A stretch of DNA of 14,228 nucleotides, from contig DJYV01000180.1 of assembly GCA_002448555.1 (NCBI GenBank), positions 1 through 14,228 on the forward strand, written 5' to 3'. How positions within the stretch are numbered: position 1 is the stretch's first letter; each line of letters starts with the position of its first letter. The stretch is from Flavobacteriales bacterium UBA6969 (GTDB taxonomy: Bacteria > Bacteroidota > Bacteroidia > Flavobacteriales_D > Sanyastnellaceae). The notes beneath the pieces were generated by a model, which saw only the letters and a program-made list of their open reading frames with translations, did not search any database and was not told the DNA's origin. This document shows, piece by piece, positions 6,527 through 14,208 of the stretch. The position numbers and the translations under genes were made by a program.

Positions 6527-7528
6527 ATGTCGGGCGAGAACTTCGTTGATTACGTCAAGATTTGCTGTCGCTCGGGCAAGGGCGGCCCCGGCTCGTCGCA
6601 TTTCATGCGCAACCGGATGACGGCGAAGGGCGGTCCCGACGGCGGTGACGGTGGACGTGGAGGGCACGTCATTGTCCGCGGTAATGCGCAGTATTGGACG
6701 TTGCTGCACCTCAAGTACGCCCGCCACGTCATCGCCGAACACGGCGAACCCGGCAGAGGCCAGCACAAGCATGGTGCGGATGGAAAAGACTCCTTCATCG
6801 ACGTGCCGCTCGGCACGGTTGTCAAGGATGCTGACTCCGGTGAAGTCCTCGTTGAAATTCTCGATGACGGCCAGGAAGTGATCATCACCCCCGGCGGCAA
6901 GGGCGGCCTCGGAAACGACCATTTCAAGTCCTCCGTGCGACAGTCCCCCACATACGCTCAGCCAGGGGAGGAGGGCCGAGAGGAATGGAAGATCCTCGAA
7001 CTCAAGTTGCTGGCCGACGTGGGCTTGGTCGGATTCCCGAACGCTGGAAAGTCAACCTTGCTTTCGGTCGTGAGCGCGGCCAAGCCGGAAATCGCCAACT
7101 ATCCGTTCACCACCTTGAAGCCCAACCTTGGCATGATCGCCTACCGAGATGACCGCTCGTTTGTGATGGCGGACATCCCCGGAATTATAGAAGGAGCTGC
7201 GGAGGGCAAGGGGCTTGGTTTGCGGTTTTTGCGCCACATCGAGCGCAATCCGGTCTTGTTGTTTTTGGTCCCAGCGGACGCCAACGACATCCGCACCGAG
7301 TACGAGACCCTTCTCAATGAATTGGAGAAATACAACCCCGATCTTTTGAAAAAGAACCGTCTGCTGGCGGTGTCCAAAGCCGATATGCTGGACGACGAGT
7401 TGGAGGAGTCGTTGCGTGCTGAGATCGAAGACCTCGATCCCATATTTTTCTCCAGTGTCGCCCAGCAAGGCCTTCAGCAGTTGAAAGACCGCATTTGGCA
7501 ATCAATGGAAAGCGCCACCGTCTGGTAA
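6527..7528 (+). CDS. obg: Obg family GTPase, ribosome assembly
   Basis: An essential GTPase linked to large ribosomal subunit maturation and growth control. The 333-residue protein has the glycine-rich Obg domain at about 1-158 (GGPDGGDGGRGGHVIVRG and GGKGGLGNDHFKSS with their turn repeats). The G domain follows: P-loop GFPNAGKST (about 168-176), switch I region YPFTTLKPNLG, G3 in ADIPGIIEGA, and G4 as SKAD instead of NKxD, a substitution I recall as usual in Bacteroidota. The protein ends just after the G domain with no C-terminal OCT domain. It sits 9 bases after adk and 11 bases before psuG, in an apparent operon. The start at ATG 6527 gives the expected beginning ENFVDYVKI. Confidence 0.97.
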   Translation: MSGENFVDYVKICCRSGKGGPGSSHFMRNRMTAKGGPDGGDGGRGGHVIVRGNAQYWTLLHLKYARHVIAEHGEPGRGQHKHGADGKDSFIDVPLGTVVKDADSGEVLVEILDDGQEVIITPGGKGGLGNDHFKSSVRQSPTYAQPGEEGREEWKILELKLLADVGLVGFPNAGKSTLLSVVSAAKPEIANYPFTTLKPNLGMIAYRDDRSFVMADIPGIIEGAAEGKGLGLRFLRHIERNPVLLFLVPADANDIRTEYETLLNELEKYNPDLLKKNRLLAVSKADMLDDELEESLRAEIEDLDPIFFSSVAQQGLQQLKDRIWQSMESATVW

Positions 7529-7539
7529 GTCCCAATTCC

Positions 7540-8457
7540 ATGGCCAACTCCTCTGTACACATCCATCCGCCTGTCGCTGAGGCCCTTCGAAATGGGGAGC
7601 CCGTCGTCGCCTTGGAGTCGACCATTGTTGCCCACGGGATGCCCTACCCGGCCAACCTCGAAACGGCCGAGACCCTCGAGTCGTTGGTGGAAGCTCGGGG
7701 AGCGATTCCGGCGACTGTCGCTGTTGCCAACGGTCAAATCCACGTCGGCTGCGATGCGGACATGCTGCACGCTCTCGCCACGGAGGAGGGGGTGTGGAAA
7801 ATCTCACGCCGCGACCTGCCTTTGGCACTGGCCAAGCGCGTGCTCGGCGCGACCACGGTGAGCGGCACGTTGATCGGATCGGCGCATGCGGGCGTGGCCG
7901 TCTTTGCGACGGGAGGCATCGGCGGCGTGCACAGAGGAGTGGCCTCCACGTGGGACGTTTCGGCGGACTTGGCGGAAATGGCGGCATCGGATGTTGCCGT
8001 CGTCAGCGCCGGCGCCAAGTCCATCCTCGATCTCCCCAAAACCCTGGAAGTACTCGAGTCATCGGGCATCCCTGTAATCGGCTATGGCACCGATGAGTTC
8101 CCGGCTTTCTTCACCCACAAAAGCGGATTGGGCGTTCCCCACCGGTGCGACACCCCCGAAGAGGTGGCGGCGGCGATGCACGCCAAGTGGACGCTCGGAC
8201 TCCAGGGCGGATTCCTCGTGGCCAATCCCATCCCCGAATCGGCAGCGGCGGATCCAACGGCCATTGAAGCGGCCATTGAAGCCGGATTGCGTGCGGCATC
8301 CGAACAAGGCGTCGAAGGCAAAGCATTGACGCCGTTTTTGCTGCGCTTCATCAACGAGGCCACGGGAGGTGCCAGCCTTGCTGCGAACCGCCAACTCGTC
8401 GAGAATAACGTCCGAGTTGGCACCGAAATCGCGGTGGCTTACGCCGCATTGCGTTAA
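7540..8457 (+). CDS. psuG: Pseudouridine-5'-phosphate glycosidase
   Basis: Converts pseudouridine 5'-phosphate to uracil and ribose 5-phosphate, breaking a C-C glycosidic bond in the salvage of modified RNA bases. The 305-residue protein has the characteristic VALESTIVAHGMPYP near the N-terminus (with the family glutamate), ISRRDLPLAL, GTLIGSAHAGVAVFATGGIG, the catalytic-lysine region VVSAGAKSILDLPKTLE, and the C-terminal ENNVRVGTEIAVAYA. It has family length and intact motifs. I chose the ATG at 7540, 11 bases after the obg stop; an earlier in-frame start would overlap obg. The partner pseudouridine kinase (psuK) is not nearby, so phosphorylation must be encoded elsewhere or the substrate arrives by another route. 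A short internal duplication (two copies of GCGGCCATTGAA or near it, at about 8260-8281) encodes a repeated AIEA. Confidence 0.93.
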   Translation: MANSSVHIHPPVAEALRNGEPVVALESTIVAHGMPYPANLETAETLESLVEARGAIPATVAVANGQIHVGCDADMLHALATEEGVWKISRRDLPLALAKRVLGATTVSGTLIGSAHAGVAVFATGGIGGVHRGVASTWDVSADLAEMAASDVAVVSAGAKSILDLPKTLEVLESSGIPVIGYGTDEFPAFFTHKSGLGVPHRCDTPEEVAAAMHAKWTLGLQGGFLVANPIPESAAADPTAIEAAIEAGLRAASEQGVEGKALTPFLLRFINEATGGASLAANRQLVENNVRVGTEIAVAYAALR

Positions 8458-8484
8458 TACGCATTCACTTGGTCGGAGTCTGTG

Positions 8485-8492
8485 TAAATTCG
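8485..8492 (+). promoter_or_regulatory. Candidate -7 box for the fused E1 gene
   Basis: TAAATTCG matches TAnnTTTG except at one base and lies directly before the annotated start at 8497, only 4 bases away. If used, transcription would begin at or next to the ATG, giving a leaderless or nearly leaderless mRNA, or translation would start at the in-frame ATG at 8515. No well-spaced -33 element was found. Confidence 0.35.
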
Positions 8493-8496
8493 CGCC

Positions 8497-10887
8497 ATGA
8501 AGCAGACGGACTCAATGGCATCAGCCGCGACGACGCAGGAAGATTTCCGAGCCTTGTTGTTGAACGATTACCGTCTTGCTTGCATCAGCCGTGAAGCTTC
8601 GCTGCTCGGCCGCAAAGAGGTGCTGGGAGGAAAGGCCAAGTTTGGCATTTTCGGGGATGGAAAGGAGCTGGCACAAATTGCCTTGTCCAAGGTGGTGCGC
8701 AATGGCGACTGGCGTTCGGGGTACTACCGCGATCAGACACTGATGATGGCCAAAGGCCTCCTCGATGTGCGTCAGTACTTCGCCGCTTTGTACGCCGATA
8801 CGGACATCGAACGCGAACCCACTTCAGCAGGCCGGCAAATGGGTGGGCACTTCGCCACGCGGTTTTTGACCGATGACGGCGAATGGATGGACCACATGGC
8901 CCAATTCAATAGTTCCGCAGACATCAGCCCCACGGGCGGTCAGATGCCGCGGCTGCTCGGATTGGCACAAGCATCCAAGCTCTACCGGCAGTTGGATGAT
9001 ATGGCGCAGGCCAAACCGGGATTCACCGCAGGGGGCGACGAAATTGCCATAGGAACCATTGGCGATGCAAGCACGTCGGAAGGCTTGTTCTGGGAAACCA
9101 TGAACGCCGCGGGAGTCTTGCAGGTCCCCATGCTCATGAACGTGTGGGACGATGGATACGGCATCAGCGTCCCGAAGCAATACCAAACCACTAAGGCGTC
9201 CATTTCCCAAGCCTTGAGCGGGATGGAAATGGAAGAAGGAACGAACGGACTGGTCATTTTCCGGGTCAAAGGATGGGACTATCCTTCGCTAATTGCGACC
9301 TACGAAGCCGCCGCCCAGCGCTGCAGAGAAGAGCATGTGCCGGTACTCGTTCACGTGGAAGAAGTCACCCAGCCCCAGGGCCACAGCACCTCAGGTTCGC
9401 ACGAACGCTACAAGTCCGAAGAGCGCATGGCGTGGGCTGCCGAATACGATTGCATTGCTCAATTTGGCCAGTTCCTCGTGCTGGAAGGTGCTGCCACTCA
9501 AGAGGAGCTCGACGCCATCCGTAAGGAGGCCAAGAAAGAAGTTCGTCAAGAGCAAAAGGCAGCCTGGGCCGCTTTCCGTGCCCCGGTGGATGCCGAAATG
9601 GAAGAGGCCATCGCGGCCATAGAAGCCCTCGAGCCCGGAGCACCTGAGGTTGCCTCGTTGCGCGAAGGATTGTTCCCGGGACGGGCGGAGGTGCACGGTG
9701 CGTTGCGCCAAGTGGCCGCACGCCATGCTGGTAGCACAGCATCTGCGAAAGCAGCAGTTGATGCGCTTTCCGCACGTTTGCATTCTGAGAACCGCACCCG
9801 CTATAGCCGCCATTTGTACAGCGCTGGCACAGACTCCGCGATGGAAGTTCCGGTTCGGCCGGCTGAATTCGCCGGCGGTGAGTGGGTGGACGGACGTCAG
9901 GTGCTGCAGAAAAATTTCGAGGCGCTGTTTGAGGCCTACCCGGAGGTGGTGACGTTTGGTGAAGACACCGGGAAAATTGGCGGGGTAAACCAAGCCATGG
10001 AGGGCATGCAGGAGAAGTTTGGTGAGTTGCGGGTCTCCGATACGGGCATCCGCGAGTGCACCATCGCAGGGCAAGGCATCGGACTTGCGATGCGCGGGTT
10101 CCGGCCCATCGCCGAAATCCAGTACCTCGATTACCTGTTCTACGCGCTGCAGATTTTGAGGGACGATGCCGCAACGGTCCGTTACCGTTCTGCCGGGGGC
10201 CAGAAGGCACCGGTCATCATCCGCACCCGCGGTCACCGGTTGGAGGGCATCTGGCACAGCGGCTCACCCATGGGGACGATTGTGCACGCCCTGCGTGGCA
10301 TGCACGTCTGTGTGCCGCGAAACATGACCCAAGCCGCGGGCATGTACAACACGCTGCTCCGTGCGGAGGAGCCCGCCCTCGTTGTGGAATGCCTCAACGG
10401 GTACCGCACAAAGGAGCGTATGCCCAGCAACCTCGGTGAATTCACGGTGCCGCTGGGCATTGCAGAGGTGGTAAAGCCCGGAGCCGACTTGACCATTGTG
10501 GGGTACGGATCCACGTTCAACCTCGCCGTGAAAGCTGCCGAGCGCTTATCGGCCGCTGGCATTGAGGCGGAGTTGGTGGATATGCAGACCCTGTTGCCGC
10601 TGGACATCACGAATGTAGCGGGGGCTTCACTTGCCAAAACCAACCGATTGCTCGTCGTGGATGAAGATGTGCCAGGCGGAGCGAGCGCCTACATTTTAGA
10701 GGATGTTTTGAATCGCCAGGGCGGTTGGAAGCACCTGGACGGAGCACCTGTCACGCTGGCCGCACAGCCGCACTTGCCGCCGTATGGATCCGATGGCGAC
10801 TACTACAGCAAGCCCAGTGCAGATGACATCTTTGAGGCGGCGTACCGCATGATGTCCGAATCCGATCCGGTTCGTTTTCCCGATTGA
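8497..10887 (+). CDS. Fused alpha/beta E1 of a 2-oxoacid dehydrogenase
   Basis: A thiamine-diphosphate-dependent E1, probably of a branched-chain or related 2-oxoacid dehydrogenase complex, with alpha and beta subunits joined in one 796-residue chain. Residues about 20-400 are the alpha part, with SGYYRDQTLMMAKG, the ThDP-binding IGDASTSEGLFWETMNAAG (about 187-205) and MNVWDDGYGISVPKQYQ. Residues about 400-455 are a linker. The beta part follows, with VTFGEDTGKIGGVNQAMEG, RVSDTGIRECTIAGQGIG, RPIAEIQYLDYLFYA and the C-terminal LLVVDEDVPGGASAYI. The substrate cannot be decided from sequence alone. E2 is absent, and E3 (lpd) is in the window but not linked. The ATG at 8497 is used; ATG 8515 is an alternative. 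The S4-domain gene begins 1 base after the stop. Confidence 0.92.
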   Translation: MKQTDSMASAATTQEDFRALLLNDYRLACISREASLLGRKEVLGGKAKFGIFGDGKELAQIALSKVVRNGDWRSGYYRDQTLMMAKGLLDVRQYFAALYADTDIEREPTSAGRQMGGHFATRFLTDDGEWMDHMAQFNSSADISPTGGQMPRLLGLAQASKLYRQLDDMAQAKPGFTAGGDEIAIGTIGDASTSEGLFWETMNAAGVLQVPMLMNVWDDGYGISVPKQYQTTKASISQALSGMEMEEGTNGLVIFRVKGWDYPSLIATYEAAAQRCREEHVPVLVHVEEVTQPQGHSTSGSHERYKSEERMAWAAEYDCIAQFGQFLVLEGAATQEELDAIRKEAKKEVRQEQKAAWAAFRAPVDAEMEEAIAAIEALEPGAPEVASLREGLFPGRAEVHGALRQVAARHAGSTASAKAAVDALSARLHSENRTRYSRHLYSAGTDSAMEVPVRPAEFAGGEWVDGRQVLQKNFEALFEAYPEVVTFGEDTGKIGGVNQAMEGMQEKFGELRVSDTGIRECTIAGQGIGLAMRGFRPIAEIQYLDYLFYALQILRDDAATVRYRSAGGQKAPVIIRTRGHRLEGIWHSGSPMGTIVHALRGMHVCVPRNMTQAAGMYNTLLRAEEPALVVECLNGYRTKERMPSNLGEFTVPLGIAEVVKPGADLTIVGYGSTFNLAVKAAERLSAAGIEAELVDMQTLLPLDITNVAGASLAKTNRLLVVDEDVPGGASAYILEDVLNRQGGWKHLDGAPVTLAAQPHLPPYGSDGDYYSKPSADDIFEAAYRMMSESDPVRFPD

Positions 10888-10888
10888 C

Positions 10889-11104
10889 ATGCAGGAGGAG
10901 ACTTTTGAGCTGCGCTCGGACGTGATTGATTTGCTCCAGCTGCTGAAAGCCACTGGCTACGCGGCCACGGGTGGAGAAGCGAAGATGATGGTGGAAGATG
11001 AATTGATTGCTGTCAATGGTGAAGTGGAAGGGCGCAAGCGCCGCAAACTGAGGGCCGGAGATGTGGTCGAAATCGACGGCCAAGTGCGCATTCAGTTGGC
11101 GTGA
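10889..11104 (+). CDS. Small S4-domain RNA-binding protein
   Basis: A 71-residue protein consisting of a single S4 fold: LRSDVIDLLQLLKATGYAAT, GGEAKMMVEDELIAVNGEVE, then RKRRKLRAGDVVEIDGQVRI. The pattern of helix, helix, 'V(N)G' turn and basic strand is that of stand-alone S4 proteins of the YaaA/YbcJ type, which are thought to bind structured RNA; the target is not known here. Its ATG lies 1 base after the E1 stop codon, so translation is very likely coupled to E1. A hairpin terminator follows 24 bases after its stop, which makes it the last gene of this transcription unit. Confidence 0.88.
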   Translation: MQEETFELRSDVIDLLQLLKATGYAATGGEAKMMVEDELIAVNGEVEGRKRRKLRAGDVVEIDGQVRIQLA

Positions 11105-11128
11105 GGTGTTCGTAAGAATTGCCGGTTG

Positions 11129-11151
11129 AAAAACGCCGGCACGGGTTTTTT
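11129..11151 (+). terminator. Rho-independent terminator after the S4 gene
   Basis: AAAAAC (11129-11134) pairs with GTTTTT (11145-11150), and CCG (11136-11138) pairs with CGG (11142-11144) around a GCA loop, with one bulged G at 11135. The stem ends in a run of six T. Because the A-run and T-run mirror each other, it could act in both directions. It separates the E1-S4 unit from the TonB-dependent receptor gene. Confidence 0.7.
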
Positions 11152-11187
11152 GCTTTATTTGAGTTTCCAAATCAAAAAGCCTTTCCG

Positions 11188-14070
11188 ATGAAGCATTGGA
11201 TTTTTCTTTTCGTTTTAATGGCCGCATCTGCATTGGCAGGCAGTGCTGTGGCTCAGGAAATGCTGCGCGGACGTGTCATCGACGCTGAACTTGGCGAACC
11301 CATTTTCTCTGCCAATGTCATTGTAGAAGGCACAACAAACGGGGTGACGACCGACTTTGATGGGCAGTTTTTGCTCCCGGTCTCCGCCTTTCCTGTCAAG
11401 CTGCAAGTCAGTTTCATCGGCTACAGCATGCAGACGGTCACGGTTCAAAACGCCAGCGACAAACTCACCGTCAAGTTGTCACCGGACCAGGTCTTGATTG
11501 ACGCGGCCGAGGTCGTGGGTGACCGCATCAGCGAAAAGCAAAAACAAGCACCGCTCACCGTGGAATCCATGGACGTTCTCGCTATTAAAGAGGCACCGAG
11601 TGGTTCCTTCTACGAAGGGTTGGGCAACCTCAAAGGTGTGGATGTTACGTCGGCGAGTTTGGGCTTCAAAATCATCAACACCCGCGGATTTAACTCAACC
11701 TCACCGGTGCGTTCATTGCAACTCATCGACGGCATTGACAACCAGAGCCCAGGGTTGAATTTCTCTTTGGGGAATTTTCTCGGGGCGTCGGATTTGGACG
11801 TGAAGAGCGTGGACATTGTCGCGGGCGCGAGCTCGGCGTTCTACGGTCCAGGCGCGTTCAATGGTGTGGTCAGCATGGAAACCAAGTCGCCGTTCCAATT
11901 CCCCGGCATCACGGTGTCGACAAAAGTGGGAGAGCGCGAGTTAAACGAATTGGCCTTCCGTTACGCGGACTACACAACCGATAATGACGGAAACCCTGTG
12001 CTGGGCCTTAAGGTGAACGCCTACCGTTTTTCAGCCTACGATTGGGAAGCGACCAACTACGATCCGGTGGACGGTTCGCAAGTCGACGCTTCCAACCCCG
12101 GTCGGTACGATGCCGTGAACATCTATGGCGATGAATATCAAGCCTCTTATGACTTTTCTGGTGTCTCTTTTGCGAATGCCAGAGGTCTTGGCAATTTTTT
12201 TAGATCAGGTTATAAAGAAGTTGACCTTGTTGATTATGACACAGAAAATCTTAAGGTCAGCACGGCCATGCACTGGCGCATCAAGCCCGAGGATACTTAC
12301 GATAGTCCCGAACTAGTCTATGCATTTAACAGTGGGTTTGGCACTACCGTATACCAGGGAGATAATCGGTTCAGTTTGCGTGACATTGAATTTTACCAGC
12401 ACAAATTGGAGCTTAGAAAGCCCGGGAAGTGGTTCATTCGTGCATACCGCACCATTGAAGATGCAGGTAATTCGTATGATCCTTATGCGACAGCATTGCG
12501 AATTCAGGATTCCATTCGGCCGGCTGAATTATACGCGAAAGTGTACTATAAATACTGGGCAGATAGTATTGCAGGTCAAATCGCCGAAACATATCCATCA
12601 GGAATTTTGGATCAGGATGAAAATGGGAATTGGACGCTCACATATGATCCTGACGAGATTTCAGCATGGTTCGATGCTAATGAGCAAAATTTAGTGGACT
12701 GGCACGCGCAAGTTTTGGATTGGACTAATACAGGTTACGGGGGACTTTCGGAAGGAATCCAACATCCTGTAGGTTTCCTGGACCCTAGTTCAACGGAGTT
12801 TCAGTCAATTTTTGATTTCTATACTTCTAGAAAAAATAACGAGAATGGAGGCGGCACTCGATTCTTCGATGAATCGAGTTTAACACATGTGCACGGCGAG
12901 TACAAATTCGAGCCAACGTTTCTTGAAGAGTTCAAATTGGGAGCAAATTTCAGGCGATATACACCATGGAGTGATGGCACTATATTTAGCGACACAACTG
13001 AGCGAATAATCAATCAAGAGTTTGGTTTTTATTCAGGAATCAAGCGGAGATTTCTTGAAGATAAGCTCATCACAACAGTGACAATTCGTGCTGACAAGAA
13101 TCAAAATTTTGATTGGATTTATTCTCCTGCAGCTTCATTAGTTTTTTCTCCTCGAAACCAAGATTATTTAAGGATAAGTTTTAGTTCTGCGCTCCGCAAT
13201 CCGACACTTTCGGATCAGTATCTGTGGTTGGATGTTGGTCCTGCGACTTTAGTGGGCAACCTGGCTGGGGCAGACAGCTTAATAACCCTTGCCAGCTTTA
13301 ATGATTGGAGGAATAGTTCAGACGCCTCAATAGGCCAATACGGTATGAATCGGGATACGTTGGTCTATTTCAATATTGATCCGATTCGGCCAGAAAAAGT
13401 CAGAACATTGGAAATTGGTTATCGCGCGACGCTTGGAGAGAAGTTCTATGTTGATGGTGGATACTATTTCAGTGTTTATCAGGATTTTATAGGCTACAAT
13501 ATTGGGTTGAGGGCGTTTTTTCTAGGCACTGAACAAACCCCAAGAACCGTCGATGTATACCGTTATGCTGCGAATTCAATAAACGAAGTACAAACGCAAG
13601 GGGCGTCGATCGGAGTGAATTATTACGCAAATAGTAATTACATGTTTTCAGGGAACTACAGTTGGAATGAATTGGTCAAAACGAATGAAGACGACCCAAT
13701 TATTCCCGCCTTTAATACTCCGAAGCATAAGTTTAATCTGGGAGTAACTGCGAGAGACTTGGAATTACCAGGAAAATCGACATGGGGCTTCGGTCTGAAT
13801 TATAAGTGGGTCCAGGGTTTCTTATTTGAGGGCTCGCCACAATTCACTGGATTTGTTCCCACCTATGACTTGCTAGATGCACAAGTAAATGTTATCGTAG
13901 AACCTTGGAACACAACTATTAAAGTTGGTGGGTCCAACCTGCTTGAGAATATTCATATCGAGGCATATGGAGGTCCGTTCGTGGGGCGTATGATGTATGC
14001 TAGCTTGACATATGAATTTAATCAGGTCAAAGGCAGAAGTGAACGACATCGCGACCGCATTCAGCAATAA
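11188..14070 (+). CDS. TonB-dependent outer membrane receptor with regulatory-like N-domain
   Basis: A 960-residue outer membrane receptor that takes up an unknown substrate using TonB-ExbBD energy. The signal peptide is residues 1-22 (IFLFVLMAASALAGSAVA, likely cut before QEM). Residues about 25-105 form a carboxypeptidase-regulatory-like beta-sandwich (LRGRVIDAELGEPIFSANV, GVTTDFDGQFLLPV). The plug, about 115-235, includes LGFKIINTRGFNS and VDIVAGASSAFYGPGAFNG. The beta-barrel runs to about 945 and ends in MMYASLTYEF, followed by a basic tail. It lacks the longer SusC layout and no SusD partner is visible here. I chose the ATG at 11188 because it starts the signal peptide; upstream in-frame codons run through the terminator. 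A weak -7-like TTTATTTG lies at 11154-11161. Base composition and arginine codon choice change sharply near codon 312. The substrate is unknown. Confidence 0.94.
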   Translation: MKHWIFLFVLMAASALAGSAVAQEMLRGRVIDAELGEPIFSANVIVEGTTNGVTTDFDGQFLLPVSAFPVKLQVSFIGYSMQTVTVQNASDKLTVKLSPDQVLIDAAEVVGDRISEKQKQAPLTVESMDVLAIKEAPSGSFYEGLGNLKGVDVTSASLGFKIINTRGFNSTSPVRSLQLIDGIDNQSPGLNFSLGNFLGASDLDVKSVDIVAGASSAFYGPGAFNGVVSMETKSPFQFPGITVSTKVGERELNELAFRYADYTTDNDGNPVLGLKVNAYRFSAYDWEATNYDPVDGSQVDASNPGRYDAVNIYGDEYQASYDFSGVSFANARGLGNFFRSGYKEVDLVDYDTENLKVSTAMHWRIKPEDTYDSPELVYAFNSGFGTTVYQGDNRFSLRDIEFYQHKLELRKPGKWFIRAYRTIEDAGNSYDPYATALRIQDSIRPAELYAKVYYKYWADSIAGQIAETYPSGILDQDENGNWTLTYDPDEISAWFDANEQNLVDWHAQVLDWTNTGYGGLSEGIQHPVGFLDPSSTEFQSIFDFYTSRKNNENGGGTRFFDESSLTHVHGEYKFEPTFLEEFKLGANFRRYTPWSDGTIFSDTTERIINQEFGFYSGIKRRFLEDKLITTVTIRADKNQNFDWIYSPAASLVFSPRNQDYLRISFSSALRNPTLSDQYLWLDVGPATLVGNLAGADSLITLASFNDWRNSSDASIGQYGMNRDTLVYFNIDPIRPEKVRTLEIGYRATLGEKFYVDGGYYFSVYQDFIGYNIGLRAFFLGTEQTPRTVDVYRYAANSINEVQTQGASIGVNYYANSNYMFSGNYSWNELVKTNEDDPIIPAFNTPKHKFNLGVTARDLELPGKSTWGFGLNYKWVQGFLFEGSPQFTGFVPTYDLLDAQVNVIVEPWNTTIKVGGSNLLENIHIEAYGGPFVGRMMYASLTYEFNQVKGRSERHRDRIQQ
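12121..14070 (+). other. AT-rich segment of different codon style inside the receptor gene
   Basis: From about base 12121 the receptor gene becomes AT-rich. Five rows before it (11821-12120) total 174 G+C in 300 bases by hand count, whereas 12121-12360 has 104 in 240 and three sampled rows (12781, 13081, 13141) have 61 in 180. All nine arginines before codon 332 use CGC, CGT or CGG; after it I count 13 AGA/AGG and 6 CGA codons. The frame stays open. Some later rows (13741, 13921) return to 47-48%, so the shift is not uniform. It may be a recombined barrel segment, or relaxed codon use in fast-evolving loops. Confidence 0.7.
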
Positions 14071-14157
14071 GTACACGCCGCAGGCTCAGCTCAACAAACG
14101 CTGAAACTCGCTATTTAACCCTCTAAAACAAGAATTTTCGTGATAAGCCCAGTGTAT

Positions 14158-14167
14158 TGTGTACACA
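14158..14167. promoter_or_regulatory. 10-base palindrome upstream of a candidate promoter
   Basis: TGTGTACACA is a perfect 10-base palindrome lying 10 bases before the -33-like TTTG of the promoter candidate at 14178-14208. Its position suits an operator, but short palindromes also occur by chance. Confidence 0.25.
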
Positions 14168-14177
14168 GATATCATTT

Positions 14178-14208
14178 TTTGTCTATCTTCCACGCGATTC
14201 TAATTTAC
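14178..14208 (+). promoter_or_regulatory. Candidate Bacteroidota promoter at window edge
   Basis: TTTG at 14178-14181, a 19-base spacer, then TAATTTAC at 14201-14208. This fits the -33 TTTG / -7 TAnnTTTG arrangement with ideal spacing, although the last two bases of the -7 box differ. It would drive a gene beyond the right edge. Confidence 0.4.

Noticed and set aside
6023..6922. A 299-codon open frame on the minus strand across adk and obg
   Set aside because: It lies opposite two unmistakable genes with intact motifs. Long antisense frames are expected in GC-rich coding DNA, and its translation shows no recognisable domain.
8255..8285. A short tandem duplication in psuG
   Set aside because: It is only two copies of about 12 bases encoding an AIEA helix repeat inside a conserved protein, so it is not a mobile or regulatory repeat.
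9365..10257. Two overlapping minus-strand open frames of 281 and 288 codons opposite the E1 gene
   Set aside because: Both are shadows of the E1 coding sequence and translate to low-complexity, Pro/Arg/His-rich sequence without a family match that I recognise.
11119..11187. An in-frame TTG start upstream of the receptor
   Set aside because: The extra codons pass through the terminator hairpin and would bury the signal peptide; ATG 11188 gives a clean leader.
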